Part shown: one piece after another, positions 46,279 through 59,722 of the stretch
How positions within the stretch are numbered: position 1 is the first letter of the stretch
Layout of the letters: each line of letters opens with the position of its first letter
From: Sitta carolinensis
Lineage: Eukaryota; Chordata; Aves; Passeriformes; Sittidae
NCBI GenBank assembly: GCA_032173965.1
Contig: CM063289.1
Coordinates: 29,409,690 to 29,473,689, forward strand
DNA: 64,000 nt
Reading direction: 5' to 3'
The notes under the pieces: generated by a model
Databases searched by the model: none
Seen by the model: only the letters and a program-made list of their open reading frames with translations
What the model was told of the DNA's origin: nothing
Position numbers and translations under genes: made by a program

Positions 46279-49200
46279 TGGTTAGAATCCATTAGAACAG
46301 AGGGGTGGGGTAGAGCTGGAGGTGATTCTGTGATCCTTCCTTGAGCCATGTCCCTGCTGACCTCTGGCTCTTCAGGGCTGATTCAGAACCAGTGGTTTCT
46401 TCAAGATGAAAAATAAATCCCATTAAAAGTTTCCTAGATTAGGAATCCGTGGATGCCCAGCTGTGATACAGCAGCAGGATGAATACCTGGTGGGTGTTAG
46501 AGAGAGGTGCTTTTTTCCCAGATTTTTCTGGTTTAGAGAGGGAATTTAAACCTCAAAATCCAAACTCAACTCTTCCGTGTGTAAGCAATCCTTTCCAAGG
46601 AGCTTGACAGTGTCAAATCCTTGGCTGTGAGTCCATCCTGGCGTCCCTGCCTGTCAACCCCACTGATGCATATTTTATACACAGGCTTGGAAACATGAAA
46701 AATACCTTGGCTTTCAAGCTCCAGCCAGAAATAAAACCTCACCTTGGAGCTCTGCTTTCCCTCAGAGCTGCCTGCAAAGGGAAGGCTTCAGAGCTGTGGA
46801 GCTTTGAGAGGGAAGAAGCTTTAAAAAAAAAGCTCGAGGGAACGATGCAAATGAGGGAAATGTCTCTGGGAAAATTAGAGGAGCTCAGTGATGTTGTGAT
46901 GAAAGGTTGTCAGTGGGGATGGTGACAATTGAAGTGCATTACCCAGGGGTGCTGCAGTAATAGAAACAGGTGTTACAGTCCAACCTGTCTGCAAACCCAA
47001 GGGCTTTGGCTGCGTGGCAGCTGCCAGAGGAAATCCAGGGAAAACAGGGCTCAGGGCTGCATTGTTCACAGAGAGCACTCTCTGCTTCTTGTTTTGTTTA
47101 TTAAAATTAAGGAGAAAACACAGAAATCTGAAAAATGCCCACGGGAGGCTTCCCCTTGCTGTTGTTTTTGAGATTAGGCAAAGAGCACTTTGTGTAGGAT
47201 TATCATATTTTATGTCAATCTCAAGTATCCGCATTTATTTCATTCTCCATTAAAATGGTGTGAATTGGAGCATTTCTGTGGGAGCAGAAAATGTCTGTCA
47301 CACTTGGTACCCCTGCCCCTTTTCTGTGCCTGACTGGGGCCACGATTTTCCATTTTGCCTTAAAAATGCTTCAGCAATTATGTAAGCATGGTTTCATAGT
47401 TCAGGGTTCTGTCCTTTCATTATTTGTTATCTCTCTTTCTCTACTTTGGAGGTTTTATAACCAGTGTGGGTCTGGCATCCATCAGCATCCAGCAGCTCTC
47501 CAGCTCCAGGCAGGTTAAAAAAAGCAGGGTTTGTGTTGGATAAAAACTTCAGGTTTTTATTTAGAAAGAGGAGAAGGTGATTTAAGCCTGCAGCTTTTAC
47601 TGTGACAGGCTCCAGCAGCTGAGTGCATCACCCTGCAAAGGGAATAAAGTTTGGGAGGGAGGTGAAGCCCAACTGTGGAAGGAAAGTTTCTTTTTCTGTC
47701 AGGCTTCATCTGGGTGATACTTCTCAATTTGATGAATCAGAACCATTTCTAGTTTCTGGTACTTCACTGGTGTGTTACCCTCAGTTTCTTATCACAGTTT
47801 ATTCATTTGAAGAAATTCTTTTCAACAGAAAATTTATTTTTGGATCGTCTTCGCCCTCGGTGACTTTATTGAAGCGGTTTGGATTGTTGGGAGCACTGCC
47901 TTGTTATCAGAGGGCAATATTTTTAGAGTTCTTTAGGTTAGACAAAGTCAGTTTGTCAGCTGTGGGCAGGGAATGGTGTCTGGAGCTCTGGGAGGTTTCA
48001 GATCTCTCGTGGCTGACACGCACTTGACTCCCTGCCCCGACCGAGGCGCTGGATCCCACTGCAGAAAAATAACAGAATGACTTTGAGCCATTCACAGGTT
48101 TTTCCATGGGAGACACAGCTTGGGAACAAAGCATTTGCTTTTTGTCAGCTTCTGAAGTACAGGATCTTCTGAAAAACAGATTTGTCAGATCTTTAGAGTC
48201 GGCACAGCAGGGTGAAATTCAAAGGCTGTGGGGTGCTTTTATCGTTCAACCTCGAAGGTGAAAACTCATCAACAGCGAACCCTCGGCTTGTACAGCATTC
48301 ATTTATCAGAGAGCAGCCCTGGTTCCAAACCAGAGGCCTTTTGTTCTGGGGCCCTGTGATGGTTTTGTGACTGCTAATGATCCTCAGCAAACTTCAGCTC
48401 TCTCCCCTCTTCCTGATTTCAGGTAGGGAAGCCAAGAGAGAAATCTCAGATTGGAATATCTGGTTTACCTTGGCATTTCATTTGCCCAGACTGAGAGGAG
48501 AACTTTGTACCCACCAAATCTAAGTGCTTGGATTCAGGAAACTTGGCTCGTGTTTGTTTTGAGACCCTCCAGGAGAATCCACTTCTGAAGAACACATTTG
48601 AGGGGTCCAGCCAGCCAGAAAGAAAACCAGAAAAGGCTCTCCCCAACAGCTTATTATCTTAACAACTGGGAGCAATTTAATCGTGCTGGATGTCTAACAT
48701 GGAGGAGCCCATTAGCAGTCTGGTGCCTTGGCAATAAATCATTCCACAGCACTAATTAGGTGTAATTCTGCAAGTCATTTGAGCGGGGTGCTGTTAAACC
48801 TGTGCTCCTTGGAGACCTGTCAGGGAGCCTCAGCATTCCCTGGGAACAACAGAGGCAGAGCAGTGCTGTTATCAGCCTCCTGCCCCCCAGAACGAGGTAA
48901 ATCATGACAAAATGGGCTGTTGGTAAGAGTTGGGAGAGACATTTGTTAGGCCAGGGGATCTGGAAAATCCAGGGCTGTTTCCCAGCACACCAAAGCAGCA
49001 GCAGTGTTAAATTATCCCTGTAGGGTTTGGGGGGTGCAGGAGTGAGGAGTGCGTGGATTGAGGAGTTGATACAGCTCTGGAGAAGTTTGCAGAAATGCAA
49101 AACAGTATTTCTGATTATTCAACACCTCTGTCTATTGCTTAGAGATGATTCTTTCATCTGGGATGTGTCTGGCTGATTATTAAATATATAATTGGTTGGT

Positions 49201-50637
49201 GTGAAAGAGATGCAGAATATGCAGAGAAAATTAAAAAAAAAAAAAAAATTGATCCATTTCATCAATTCCTCCCTTAGATGAAAGAGCAGGAGTGAAAATC
49301 TCAGTAAATGTTCCTTGTAAAACCTGCTAACTGTGTTTACTGCCACGTTTGCTCCAGGAGCAGCCACAGATTTTCCCTTTCCCGTTTTCCCTGGCAGTCA
49401 TTATTGTGAAAGAAGGGACACAAAGGAGCTCTGATGTGACAGCACAGGCCCTCCAGCAGCCTGGGACGTGTCCCAGCAGGCTCAGCCCTTCCCAGTGCCT
49501 GGAATCTGCCTGGCATGGAGGGGACAGCCCTCAGATCACACCAGCTTGGAAGGATATGCCAGCAAAAAAAAGAATTAATTTTACTTTTATTTTCATTTTT
49601 TTTTCAGAAGCATTTAAAAAGAAGGGTTCAATTACCCAATTTGCTATTTCCAAATAATTTTTTCCCAATAATATTTTTTTAGTAGGCTGAGAATTGCATG
49701 GGAGGGGCCACAACCTGTTTGTTTTCACTTTCTGAAAGGAGCAAAACTGGCTCTTAGAAATCACAGTGTAACCTCTAAACCTTGTCCTGATTTATAAGGA
49801 CTCCCTTAGAGGCACCTCTGAAGGCTTCAGGGGGAATTTCACTGCTGTGAGACTTCTGTCATGATTTTCTTGCTGCTGTAACATCAATTAGAGGTTTTTC
49901 AGTTGGAGCTGTGGATTGTGAGTGAGCTTTAGGTCTCACTTTAGGAAAATCTCCTCAGCCTGTGGAGCCTCCCAGGAAAGCAGCAGGGAATAGAGCAGAA
50001 AAGCAACATCTGGGATGGCTTGTTTTGCAGCAAAGTGGTGAAATACTTCTGCACAGATCCCCCTGATGAAGAGGCTGCTGAGGTACAGAGAAATATTCAT
50101 GGGGAATAATTCATTTGGGGATTTGGGGGTTCCTTGGGTCCTGAGGTTGCTCCCATCAGCAGGAGCTTTGCTGTTGGCCCTTTGTTGGAGTTGTGTGTAG
50201 GTGAAGGCATCTCCGACACCGTTATTTGGGCTTTTCTGAAGTGTCCATATACAGAACTTCAATAAATTGACTTGTGGCCTGCTTTATTCTCCATCACACC
50301 CTGGTCAGCCTTGGAGCTGACACCTCAGTGTCCCTCCCAGCTGTCAGTTCTTAATGAAAGGGAAGTTTATGTAATGGAAATCACATTTTCCATACCTGCA
50401 AAACTCTGTGGAAGCACCCATTGCTGGATGGTAAATGTATTTTATTTTCCTGTATAGTCTCCTTGCTGCAGCCAATATTAATTACCTGACTTCTTGCTTA
50501 AGCCACAAAAATAAAAACACAACGAGCACAGCAGAGAACAATTGTCTTTAACACAGGTTTTAATTGCTTGTTAAGGAATGAGGCAATACAGAGAAACTGG
50601 ATGGATTTTAAACTTCCTCACGTTTTTTTTTTTCCAG
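46279..50637 (+). other. CACHD1 intron 2, last segment
   Basis: No gene. CpG-containing unique stretches around 47820-48060 and 48190-48330 stand out slightly from the background and may be conserved, but there is no direct evidence. Homopolymer A and T runs lie near 49231-49246 and 49595-49605. Confidence 0.5.
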
Positions 50638-50786
50638 TTGGCAAAAAAAATCCGTGAGAAATTCAACCGCTACTTGGATGTCGTGAATCGGAACAAGCAG
50701 GTCGTGGAGGCTTCCTACACTGCTCACCTCACCTCTCCCCTGACTGCCATCCAGGACTGCTGTACCATCCCACCCTCCATGATGGA
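50638..50786 (+). CDS. CACHD1: CACHD1 coding exon 3 (residues 92-140 and two bases of codon 141)
   Basis: This 149-bp exon encodes LAKKIREKFNRYLDVV..., then a segment with adjacent cysteines at residues 132-133, and ends ...PPSMM plus GA. The protein matches the VWA_N region of CACHD1 essentially residue for residue from memory. The acceptor is a run of T ending TTTCCAG at 50631-50637. The donor is GTGAGT at 50787, leaving phase 2, so codon 141 (Glu) is completed by the A that opens exon 4. A second GT four bases further (50791) would include an in-frame TGA at 50788-50790 and cannot be the normal donor. The N-terminal part is basic and probably helical. Skipping this exon would shift the frame. 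Confidence 0.94.
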
Positions 50787-53700
50787 GTGAGTATGGAATT
50801 GGGGAATTCCTCCTTTAATCTCTGAAGAAATCGAGGCTGTCTTTGCAAAAATCGCCTGAGTTTTCTGCTGTTTTGGCTAAAAAAGAAGGCACAACTCCAG
50901 AGGTGCCTCTTGTCCTTGTCTTCTGCATTTCTCCCACACCAGTGTTTAATGATGGGCTTTAAGCAAGAGCTGGGAATCAGCTGGAAGCAGTAAAAGGCAG
51001 AAAGTTTGTTCTGTACAAAAAGAGTCTGTCTAGATCCAAGACACTGTTTTTGCACTGAGCCACTGCCTGCCCTGGAAAACTCTCCTCAGGCTGGTCATGG
51101 GACCTTTTTCTGTCCTTTGAGGTAATAAAATCACGAGCTGGTCAGTCCATCACATGCTAAGAGCACTGGGTTCCAGTTTCATCAGGTTGACATGCTGCTG
51201 TTTGATAGCAGAGGTTTAAGGAAATCGAGTCCATTGCTTGGAAACTGGATTTGTTCACCTTCAATTTGGTTTGGTTTTAAATACAGGAGTTTTGAGGAGG
51301 CTAAATCCAGGCACTTGGTTGTCTTTAATCATTTTATTGTGCTGCAGAATTTTATCTATTAGAGAAATTCTCTATTATTTCTCTGTTATTATAATAGAAT
51401 TTATCAATTTGCAGGAATTTCTTTAGGTTTTCTAACTGTAGAAATGTGTGACAGAAGCTCTGATTTTTCCAATGAAAGAGGAGTAATTTTCTTGAAATGC
51501 TGGATGTACTAAACATTTATGTGGGCTTGAAAAGAACAGGAGTAACTTTCTATAAATGCAAACCTTGATTACAGGCTGAATTTTATTGTTTATATCTCAG
51601 TCTGATTTAAAACCAGTTGAGAGGGAGGGAGGTAATTTGGTCATCAGGTGACTCCAAGGGCCCAGGTTTGGAGGTCTCTGTGCAGTTCCTGCTGCACAAG
51701 GTGCCTGTGGAAAATGCTGGCACATCCAGGCTGTTGGCAGTGTGGACAAAAGGGTCAGGAATTCTTTGAGGATTAAAACCTTTCTGCCCTCTGATCACAA
51801 AATGCATGCAGGGCTCTCCAGGCAGCAGGAACACCTTCCAAGCAAGGGCTGAGGGGAAGGAAAAATGGGATTTCTCCCCCCCCCTCATCAGTGTGGCCTC
51901 ATTTCTCATTAAAAAGAGAAGTCTGCTTTTAGTCTGGAAGCTTCAGTGAATTCCTTTTCACTTTGTCCTCCAAAATTACATAGCTTGGAAATCCTTTAGA
52001 AATGTCTTTATCTGTGGTGAACTTGCATAAGAATCATTCCCAGTAAATGCTTTAAAACACAAACACTCTTTAAAGCAAAGCAGGGGGGTGAATTTGCTGT
52101 GTGCACAGCTCCTCATTCAGGCTCTGCAATGTGATTCTCATTATTTGGTTACTTGGATCAATATCTCATTGGTTCCCTGATCAGTTTATCAGCTGCAGGA
52201 TGTGCTGGACCTTGGCAAGTTGTGGTTGAGGCTTGTGTGACCATTGGACCCAGTGCTGTCTGTAGGAAATCATCTGCAAGACAAAAAAAAAAATAATGTA
52301 AAAATGTAATTTCTGTTTGAAACTTCCAAATTTTAGCTCCAAGCTTTGTTATCTGCCTGATTTGTCTAAATGCTTCTGCCATCATTTCAGCTTTTCTCCC
52401 CTTTCTGCCTCTCCCATCTGCTGCTTTTCCTTTCATTTTCCTTCCCTGTGGCACCTCCTTTCTGGGAGATTCCCCATTTTGGTTAAAATACCAGGAAAGG
52501 TGCTGATTCATCTGGATATTTTAATCATATTTTGAATTCTTCCATGTTTTATTTGTGGACCAACTGAGCCTGCACTTGCAGGAAGTTAAATTGGATGTGC
52601 TACTGCTGATAACAGCTTATCTTTGATGTTTAAAATGTTTAATATTGATGTTAAAGCAACAATAATGATTTTTTGGTTGAAGTATTTATTAACTGCTGCT
52701 GCAGAAGAGGTGATGTGGAAAAAGACTCAGATTTGTCCATGAAAATCACTTTTTCCATGAGATCCTTTGCCTTAGATTGTGCCTTGGCCACGTCTGAGTC
52801 CTCAGGGCTGTGGTTTTCATTCTGGAGGGTTGTGAAATATTTGTGTTCCAAATCTGAACTCTGTGTGTTCTTTATCTGGCTGTTGCCTCATGTGGCCTCT
52901 TTATTTGAGCAAACAGTCCAGGCAAGAACAGTGATAAGTGCATTATCTTCAGGGTTGTTTGAGGTATTTTTAGGTGGTTTGAAAGTTTAAGGCTGTTTAT
53001 CGTGTGGTGTTCAGCCTCTTATTGTCCAAATTACTGATACTGAGTTGGGAATGCTGCAATTTTTGATTGGTTTGGGGAAAATTAACTTAGGAAGGATGGA
53101 CTATTCTGTAGGGCATGAATTTTTAAAATTATTTTTTAAAAAATGGATTGCTGACTTCAGTTTGTTTTTGTTGCTACCATTACCAAAATTATCCACGAGT
53201 TTGCTTGTATTTCTCCTGAAAATCCAAGCATGGGTTTGTCATGTTGCTTGGGATAAACTGAGATTTCCACACCTGGTCACTATAAATAAATGATGGAAAA
53301 CAGGACCTAACAAAGCACAGACTGGGTTAGAAAATGAACCTGGCATTTAAATTGGTTGTTTAATGAGTAGTGAGATATGACAGGGAAAGCAATATTTATT
53401 TTATTGCCATTACACGGTGCTGGCTCTTGCAGTGAAGAGCCCAGATGAGTGAGTTTCTTTGTGATTCCAGTCTGGATTAAAATTCCCAGCCTGACTGTGC
53501 TTTTGGTTGCTGTTTTGTACCCAAATATTCTGGTTTCTCTGGTGTCAGAGCAGCAGCTGTGTGTTTGTGCCCCCTCCAAGGCAGGGTTGTGCAATGGAAC
53601 TGCCTTGGTTTGGAGAGTGGTGAAATTAAATAAATTGGCATATGCAAACCCAGCTGGATGAGGCAGCAGGGTTGGTGGCTATCGAGTGGTTTTGGCAAGG

Positions 53701-56700
53701 CCTTAATTCAACAAACATTTCCTGATAAAATTACACCCAGCTGCTCTGCCAAAGGCTTGGGCCCAGGGAAATAATCCCACGCCTAAATCCACGTGCAGAG
53801 CAGGGCAGGGCTCTGTGTTCCCCCTTGGGTTTGGCTGATCCTCTCTCCTGCCATCTCTGCTGCCATTTTCACCTCTAACTCATCAAGATTTGGGAATGGC
53901 ACAAGGCAGGGCAGGGAGCTGAGCTTTTCCAAGCTCCCCCATGGCTGGGGTGGAATTTGGTGCCTGCCCAACCATGCAGGCTGTGTTGGTGGCCCTGGGG
54001 AGCAGCTCCTTTTCCCAGGCACTTGGGGAAGAGGCTGCTCCAAGCAGAGTTAATGTGAATAAAGTGCTCTGGGCTCTTCCAAACCGATGGCAGATAAGGA
54101 AAATGGATGTCAAGTGACTCTAATCCTGGAAGAAATCCCTGCTGGAAAAAAACGAGCCTTTGTGCTTCTCCTCACCAAGTGCTGAACAAGTAACTCCCCC
54201 CATGAGGAAGGGGTTTCCTGCTGGCTCCAGACATTCCCTCTCATGGTGGAATTGGGTGATGATTGACCAGACAATGTTTTAGTTAAAGTGTCTCTCCCAG
54301 GGAGCATAAATACCTTGGTGTACAGGTTGGAGTCTGCTGGTCTTGTGCCTCAGCAGGTATTGAGGAAATCTTGGATCTGGAATGGGCTGATGGAGCAGCG
54401 AGAAGGGGGGGAAAGAATAAACAGAATTGATTTATCAGAAGTCCTGCAGTGGGATAGGTGTCAGTTGTGAGAAGTGGGGGATGGATACATGTCAGTTGTG
54501 AGAAGTGTCTAAATGATTTTAGTGGCTAAATAATAAAAAACCAAAAAAGCTAAAATTAATTTCTTAAAAGGGATTTAAGAAAGGAGTTTTGGGGAGCAGG
54601 TTTGGAAGCATTAGGGGGTTCAGTGCAGGTCTGCATGGTCTGGCTTGGGAATGATGACTGGAATGACTTTATTCATCTGGCCTGGATGACAACAGGCAGA
54701 TGAAGAGGTGGTTTATATTGAATATTGGCAGATGAAAGGAAGTCAAACTCCTTCCACTCTAAGAATTAGTCGGATGTGTGGGTGATGTTTGAGTACTTGT
54801 CTTCTGCCCATTACCCAAAATACCTTTTTCTGCAGAAGTTGTGATGATGGATGCTCTCTTGTGGGGAGCTTCCAGAAGTGGCTTCCTCCAGTTCCAGTTT
54901 GCCAGGGAAGTTGGTTGTGTCAGGGGCCACAGGGCACCTGCCAGTGGCTTCTCAACACAGCAATGCCTGCAGTAGGATCACCTTCCAGAAAAAAAAAAAT
55001 ATTCAGATGCATTTGTGAGGAAATGCAGCTGTTCCTGCAGCTTTTCCAACAAAATCCAGATGATGCTTTTAAAATGAGACAAAAAATCTTCCCTGAACTA
55101 ATCTTGATCCTCTTCCTGCCCAGTTTTAGGACCCATCACTCTGCTGTGCTCCAGCATTTCATGTCCTCAGCTCTGGAAGAGAGTGGCAGCTCCAGGAGGC
55201 TGCCTGAGTGTCCCTCCCTGTTGGACATTCTGCAGTCACCCCCTTCTACCCCGAGGGCCACAGGTGAATTTATCCCCGCTGGCTTTTCCTGGGAAGTTGC
55301 CCCAGGTCTCCAAAATCCATCTGGTCAGGGGCACTGGCGTTCATTAATGCTCCCGCTCTTGCAAGGCAGCTGGAAATCTGTTTTTACTCTTTATTTAACT
55401 CTGCTGATAAGAGCTTAGGGAATGCATTTATCCAAATTTGTGGAAGGAGCTGGAATGGAGGAATATTTGTTGGTAAAACACCCTACTTGGCAGTGGTGCA
55501 TTGCAAACATTAATAGAGCTGTTTGAATAAGGGAGTTTACAAACCTCTAGCTGAAAATCATTTACTCCCTCACTGTGATGCTGCTTTCAGAAGTGGTCTG
55601 GTTTTTGCTTTTTTTTTTTTGTTTTTTTTTTAAACACATGGTTAAATATTTGCTAATGCAGTTCAATTTTATCACAGCTCTTTCTGTGTTTATCTTTCCT
55701 CTCTGGAGCAGTTAAGTGGGAGATAACGGGAATCCCATTCAGTTCTTTGGGTTGCTGCAATATTTGAAGAGCTGCACTTGCACAGGAGGAGTGGAAGGGC
55801 ACAATAAATGAAATTTCAGATGTATTTGCTGTTCTGACAGAGTTTCAGGCTGCACTAAAGCCCACAGGGTTGTAGGAGATGTAGGGACTGTGCCCAGTCC
55901 TGGGCTTGGCAGCTTTTGTCCAGAAAGGGCAGCAGGTATTTAGGAAATTTCCCTCTTGGCTCTTGCTTTTACTTCTAATGTGGCCAAATTCCTCGTGGAA
56001 AAATGAGGTTTGGAATAGAAATTCCTCAGGAAAAAGTGAGGTTGGGACTAGTTTGTGTTCCTGGGTTGAATCCTCCTTCCAGGAGTACATTCTCTTTCCA
56101 CCTGAGTGCAGCTATACTTGGATTTTTCAAGAATACTTGAAATAATGGGGACAACTTTGGTGCCTTGCCAGGAGAAATTGTGTAACTGAACCAGCAGCAG
56201 CTTTTTTTTTTTTTTTTTTTTTTTAGTTGAAGTTATTCATAAAAACATTGTTTTCTAGCATTCTGTTTAGATACAGTGGGAACCCTATATTTAAGTATTT
56301 ATGTGAAATATGAGTTAAAATCTTGCCTTGCAATCAAGCAAACAAGGCCTAGTTGGGAATTTCAAAGGAAACCCTGAATTTCCAGTGAACTTATGTAATT
56401 CCATTTGCATATTAATGTCAGCTTGAATTTGTATGAAAAGGAAAAAAAAGGAGTATTAAAACAATATGAAGCCCAGAGCAGCTGCTCAAGTGCCATTTTT
56501 ATCCACAGCTCCCTGGTTTTTCCCTAAACTCCAAACACACAAAAGAAGTTGATTTACACTGTAAATTCAGGCCGAGCAAAATCCAATTGGAGCTCACTCC
56601 AGCGCCGTTTTGATGTCAGATTCAAAGCCCCTGCACATTCATTTTATCTCCTGCGCTCGCCCATCTCCCGCTCGTAAATCCTGTTGAAGGAGAATAAAAA

Positions 56701-56949
56701 TGAGCGGGGCCTGATGGGAATTTCATGTGTGAAGTTCAAAGGAGTTTGCACATCAGAGGCAGCGTCAATCAAGGGGGGATCTGGGGAGGCGGGCGGGGAG
56801 CGCCGAGCTCCGCGGGACCGGATCAAAGTGGGAGCGGGGCTCCCTCGGGATGCAGCTTCCAGCCCTTCTTCATTAGAGGGAAGCCAGCAGGGAGAGGGGG
56901 AGAAAGGGGGATGGGGTGGAGGTGATGCCTTCTGCAGGCTGACCTGGAG
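50787..56949 (+). other. CACHD1 intron 3, first segment
   Basis: No supported gene. A 209-codon open frame at 54789-55418 (+) has no recognisable domain and is treated as chance. T runs lie at 55610-55631 and 56202-56224. Bases 56380-56830 are listed separately as a candidate regulatory stretch. Confidence 0.5.
56380..56830. promoter_or_regulatory. Candidate conserved non-coding stretch in intron 3
   Basis: Low-repeat, mixed-composition sequence with an octamer ATTTGCAT at 56403-56410. It is followed by TCACTCCAGCGCCGTTTTGA, a CTGCGCTCGCCCATCTCCCG block, CAGCGTCAATCAAGGGGGGA and a short CpG cluster near 56790-56820. No coding frame or repeat family explains it. This is the best enhancer-like candidate in the window by eye, but it is unproven. 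Confidence 0.3.
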
Positions 56950-57009
56950 CAGGGAGCAGCCAGAGCAAAAGGGTAAAGCTGGGGTTTGTTAAGAGGCTTC
57001 AGTGGGTGC

Positions 57010-57840
57010 ACGTGGGCCACACCCAAGATGCACCCAAAACGGTCACAAAACTGGATGAGTGATCACAGGGTCTCCCACTTTTATAAATTCTGGTCTATTG
57101 GGATATTAAAATTAATTGTCCAACCAAGATATACCCCAAAATGGTCACAAAACTGGATGAGTGATCACAGGGTCTCCCACTTTTATAAATTCTGGTCTAT
57201 TGGGATATTAAAATTAATTGTCCAACCAAGATATACCCCAAAATGGTCACAAAACTGGATGAGTGACCACAAGGTCTCCCACTTTTGTTAGTTCTGGTCC
57301 ATTGGGATATTAAAATTAATTGTCCAACCAAGATGCACCCAAAATGGTCACAAAACTGGATGACTCACCACAAGGTCTCCCACATTTGTAAGTTTTGGTT
57401 CATTGGCATATTAGAATTAATTGTCCAACCAAAATGCACCCAGAATGGTCACAAAATGGATGATCAACTACAAGGTCTCCCACTTTTTTAAGTTCTGGTC
57501 CATTAGCAAGTTGGAATTAATTGTCCAACCAAGATGCACCCAAAATGGTCACAAAAATGGGTGATGAACCACAAGGTCTTCCACTTTTATAATTTCTGGT
57601 CCATTGGGATATTAAAATTAATTGTCCAACCAAGGTGCACCCCAAAATGGTCACAAAAATGGATGATCGACCACAAGGTCTCCCACTTTTGTAAGTTCTG
57701 GTCCATTGGGATTTTAGAATTAATTGTCCAACTAAGATGCACCCAAAATGGTCACAAAAAAATGGACAGCCAATCGCAAGGTCTCCCACTTTTATAACTT
57801 CTGGTCCATTAACATATTAGAATTAATTGTCCAATTACAG
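57010..57840. repeat. Tandem array, about 102-bp unit, eight copies
   Basis: Each unit contains ATGGTCACAAAA, GGTCTCCCACTTTT, GTTCTGGTCCATTGGGATAT, TAAAATTAATTGTCCAACCA and GATGCACCC. The GGTCACAAAA word falls near 57041, 57143, 57245, 57346, 57447, 57547, 57649 and 57750. The first three units are nearly identical and later ones more diverged. Minus- and plus-strand open frames repeat the same peptide and are artefacts. Confidence 0.94.
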
Positions 57841-58137
57841 CTTCAGGTGATGAAGCTCCATCCTCTTTGTTTTCCTTCCCACTCCACCATTGGTTTCATT
57901 CTGGGCCCTGAAAGTTGTCCTTGGTATCAAACTGGAGCAGGAATTGTTTGTCTCTCTAATTTGAGAAGAGAGCTTGGTAGCACTTAATATGAAACCTAAA
58001 ACTACCCACCAAAACAGCCCAGAATCTAAAAAATATAAAAGCTGAAAACTTAAGGCATCAGAGGAAGTGAATTGCAGCCAATGGCTTTTATTGGCTTTAA
58101 ATCTGTTGCATCTTAATTTAGGGATACACTGCAAAAA

Positions 58138-58230
58138 ATTAAGGGAGACACTAGTAAAGATTTAGGGAGGTACTTGTAAGAATTTAGGAAAACACTGGTA
58201 AAAATTAAGGGAGGCACTGGTAAAAGTCAT
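58138..58230. repeat. Short tandem repeat with AATTAAGGGAGACACTGG units
   Basis: About four imperfect 25-28 bp units of the form AAATTAAGGGAGACACTGG plus TAAA. The same unit makes up the longer array at 62738-62990 on the other side of exon 4. Confidence 0.85.
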
Positions 58231-58235
58231 CTCCT

Positions 58236-59722
58236 CTGTGCAGAGAAAAGGTGCTGGTCAATGCTTTTCTTCAAATATTAAAATACAAATATTTTTGGTG
58301 TTTTTACTTCTTCCAAAGTGAGCAATGGGCAGGTGTGTACAGTTCGAAACTCGAGTGGAAAATGTGTGTGGTATAAACATGGTAGGGAAGGTAAAACCAG
58401 TATTTACAGCTAAGAATACAAACCTTGGTTGGAAAGGCCACTTAGCAGTGCTGGGGCTTTGGTTTTAATTGTGACTTTAATGAGTCACAATTAAATGATT
58501 AAATATATTAATGATGCATTCTGAATTAAACTTACAAGCACATGGGGAATTTGCCAGTGTCATTGAAATTATGACAAACATTGCAATGTAGGTTTGCCAA
58601 TCTTTGCTGGCAGTTCCTGGTGCTGATTTTGAGCTGAGATGGGAGCTGCTCTCTTCTGCAGGTTCTTGTGCCACAGAACCAAAACCACTCCATTGCAAGG
58701 TGCAAAAAATCAATTTTAAGGCAAGCAGAAAAGAGATTTGAGGCAGACATCCCACCTAGCCCAGTCTGGGGCAGCCCTTGCTCAAGGCTGGCAGGCCTGG
58801 TCTTTAATTTCTGGGATTTAAAACAATTCTTCATATTTTATTTAATTTTCCCCCATTAACTATATTTCCTTTTTGCTGTAAGAAGGAGAGATGGGATTGA
58901 GCTGCAGGGTTTTTTTTTTTAATTTCTTTCAGCTCTGCTGCAGATTATTTAGGCATCCACAAATTCATCTTCCTGGTGGGTAACTAACAGTGGCTTCCTG
59001 AGAAGAGCTGAGGCCTTGGATGATTTTTGGAGCACGTCGAAGCATTTGAATGCAATAAATGAATAATGTTGCTTGCTAACAAGGCATCCTGTTGCCATCA
59101 CTAATAGATTTTGATGGGAACAATTCCTTTACATCCTGAAAAGTCATTATTTTTCACTCTGGGGTTGTTCTTTAGCCTTGCTCGGAAATATTTCTTTAGG
59201 CTGGAGATGTTTAATGTGCAGCTTTTTGGGTTTGCCCCAAGACAAACACGATTTTTGTGGAACCCATCCGTTCCCAATCAATCTTAGGCTGGAGATTCTT
59301 CAGCCAACAAAAAATCAACAACAGTTTGCTCTCTTGGAAAGAGCTGTGCTTTTTTGAAGTGGTTCCCTTTTCAGGGTGATAAGAAAAGCCACAAGAGCCG
59401 CATTCCCGGGAAATGTCTTTTCCTCGACGGAGAGGGCTCGGGAAGCTCTCTGGGAAGAGGTTGCCAATAATTTCAGCCAACAGCTCCAGCAGAGGGGATG
59501 AACCCTTGCAGAGCTCCAGGTTTGGCTGCTCTGGGTCTGTCAGAGCATCCCACGAGGACAGACGGAGACCTTGTGTCCATCTGTCCATCCGTGGCTCGTC
59601 CCGGCTGTGGAGAGCCAGGATTATCAGAGGGACCTGGGACAAGGGCAGGGGGGCTTCAAGGCCAAGGAGGGCAGGGCTGGGTGGGAATTGGGAAGGAATT
59701 CCAGCCTGAGAGGGTGGGGTGT
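58236..59722 (+). other. CACHD1 intron 3 spacer
   Basis: No gene or named repeat. A T run lies at 58910-58920. The antisense open frame 59211-59642 has no recognisable domain. Confidence 0.5.

Larger units (their letters stand above)
56950..58235 (-). mobile_element. LTR-like repeat containing tandem expansions, antisense
   Basis: The left edge (AGCAAAAGGGTAAAGCTGGG, TTTGTTAAGAGG, CACACCCAAGATGCACCC) parallels 63618-63710 (AGCAAAGCAGGGATTTATTA, CTACACCCAAGG). Both loci then share ACTTTTAT, TTCTGGTCCATT, AATTGTCC and a CAGCTTCAGG(T)GATG-type word. The antisense poly(A)-signal position at the left edge suggests an LTR read on the minus strand. In this copy the middle has expanded into about eight 102-bp units. 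Confidence 0.5.

Noticed and set aside
50787..50796. Alternative exon 3 donor at 50791 (GTATGG)
   Set aside because: It would include an in-frame TGA at 50788-50790 and would not give the phase needed by exon 4. GTGAGT at 50787 gives the conserved protein.
54789..55418. 209-codon open frame in intron 3
   Set aside because: It is the longest non-repeat open frame, but no domain, homologue or splice partner is recognisable and the residues look random. It could be tested against protein databases; a significant hit would revive it.
57010..57797. Repeated open frames with a VSHFYKFWSIGILKL-like peptide
   Set aside because: One peptide per 102-bp tandem unit. They have no independent support.
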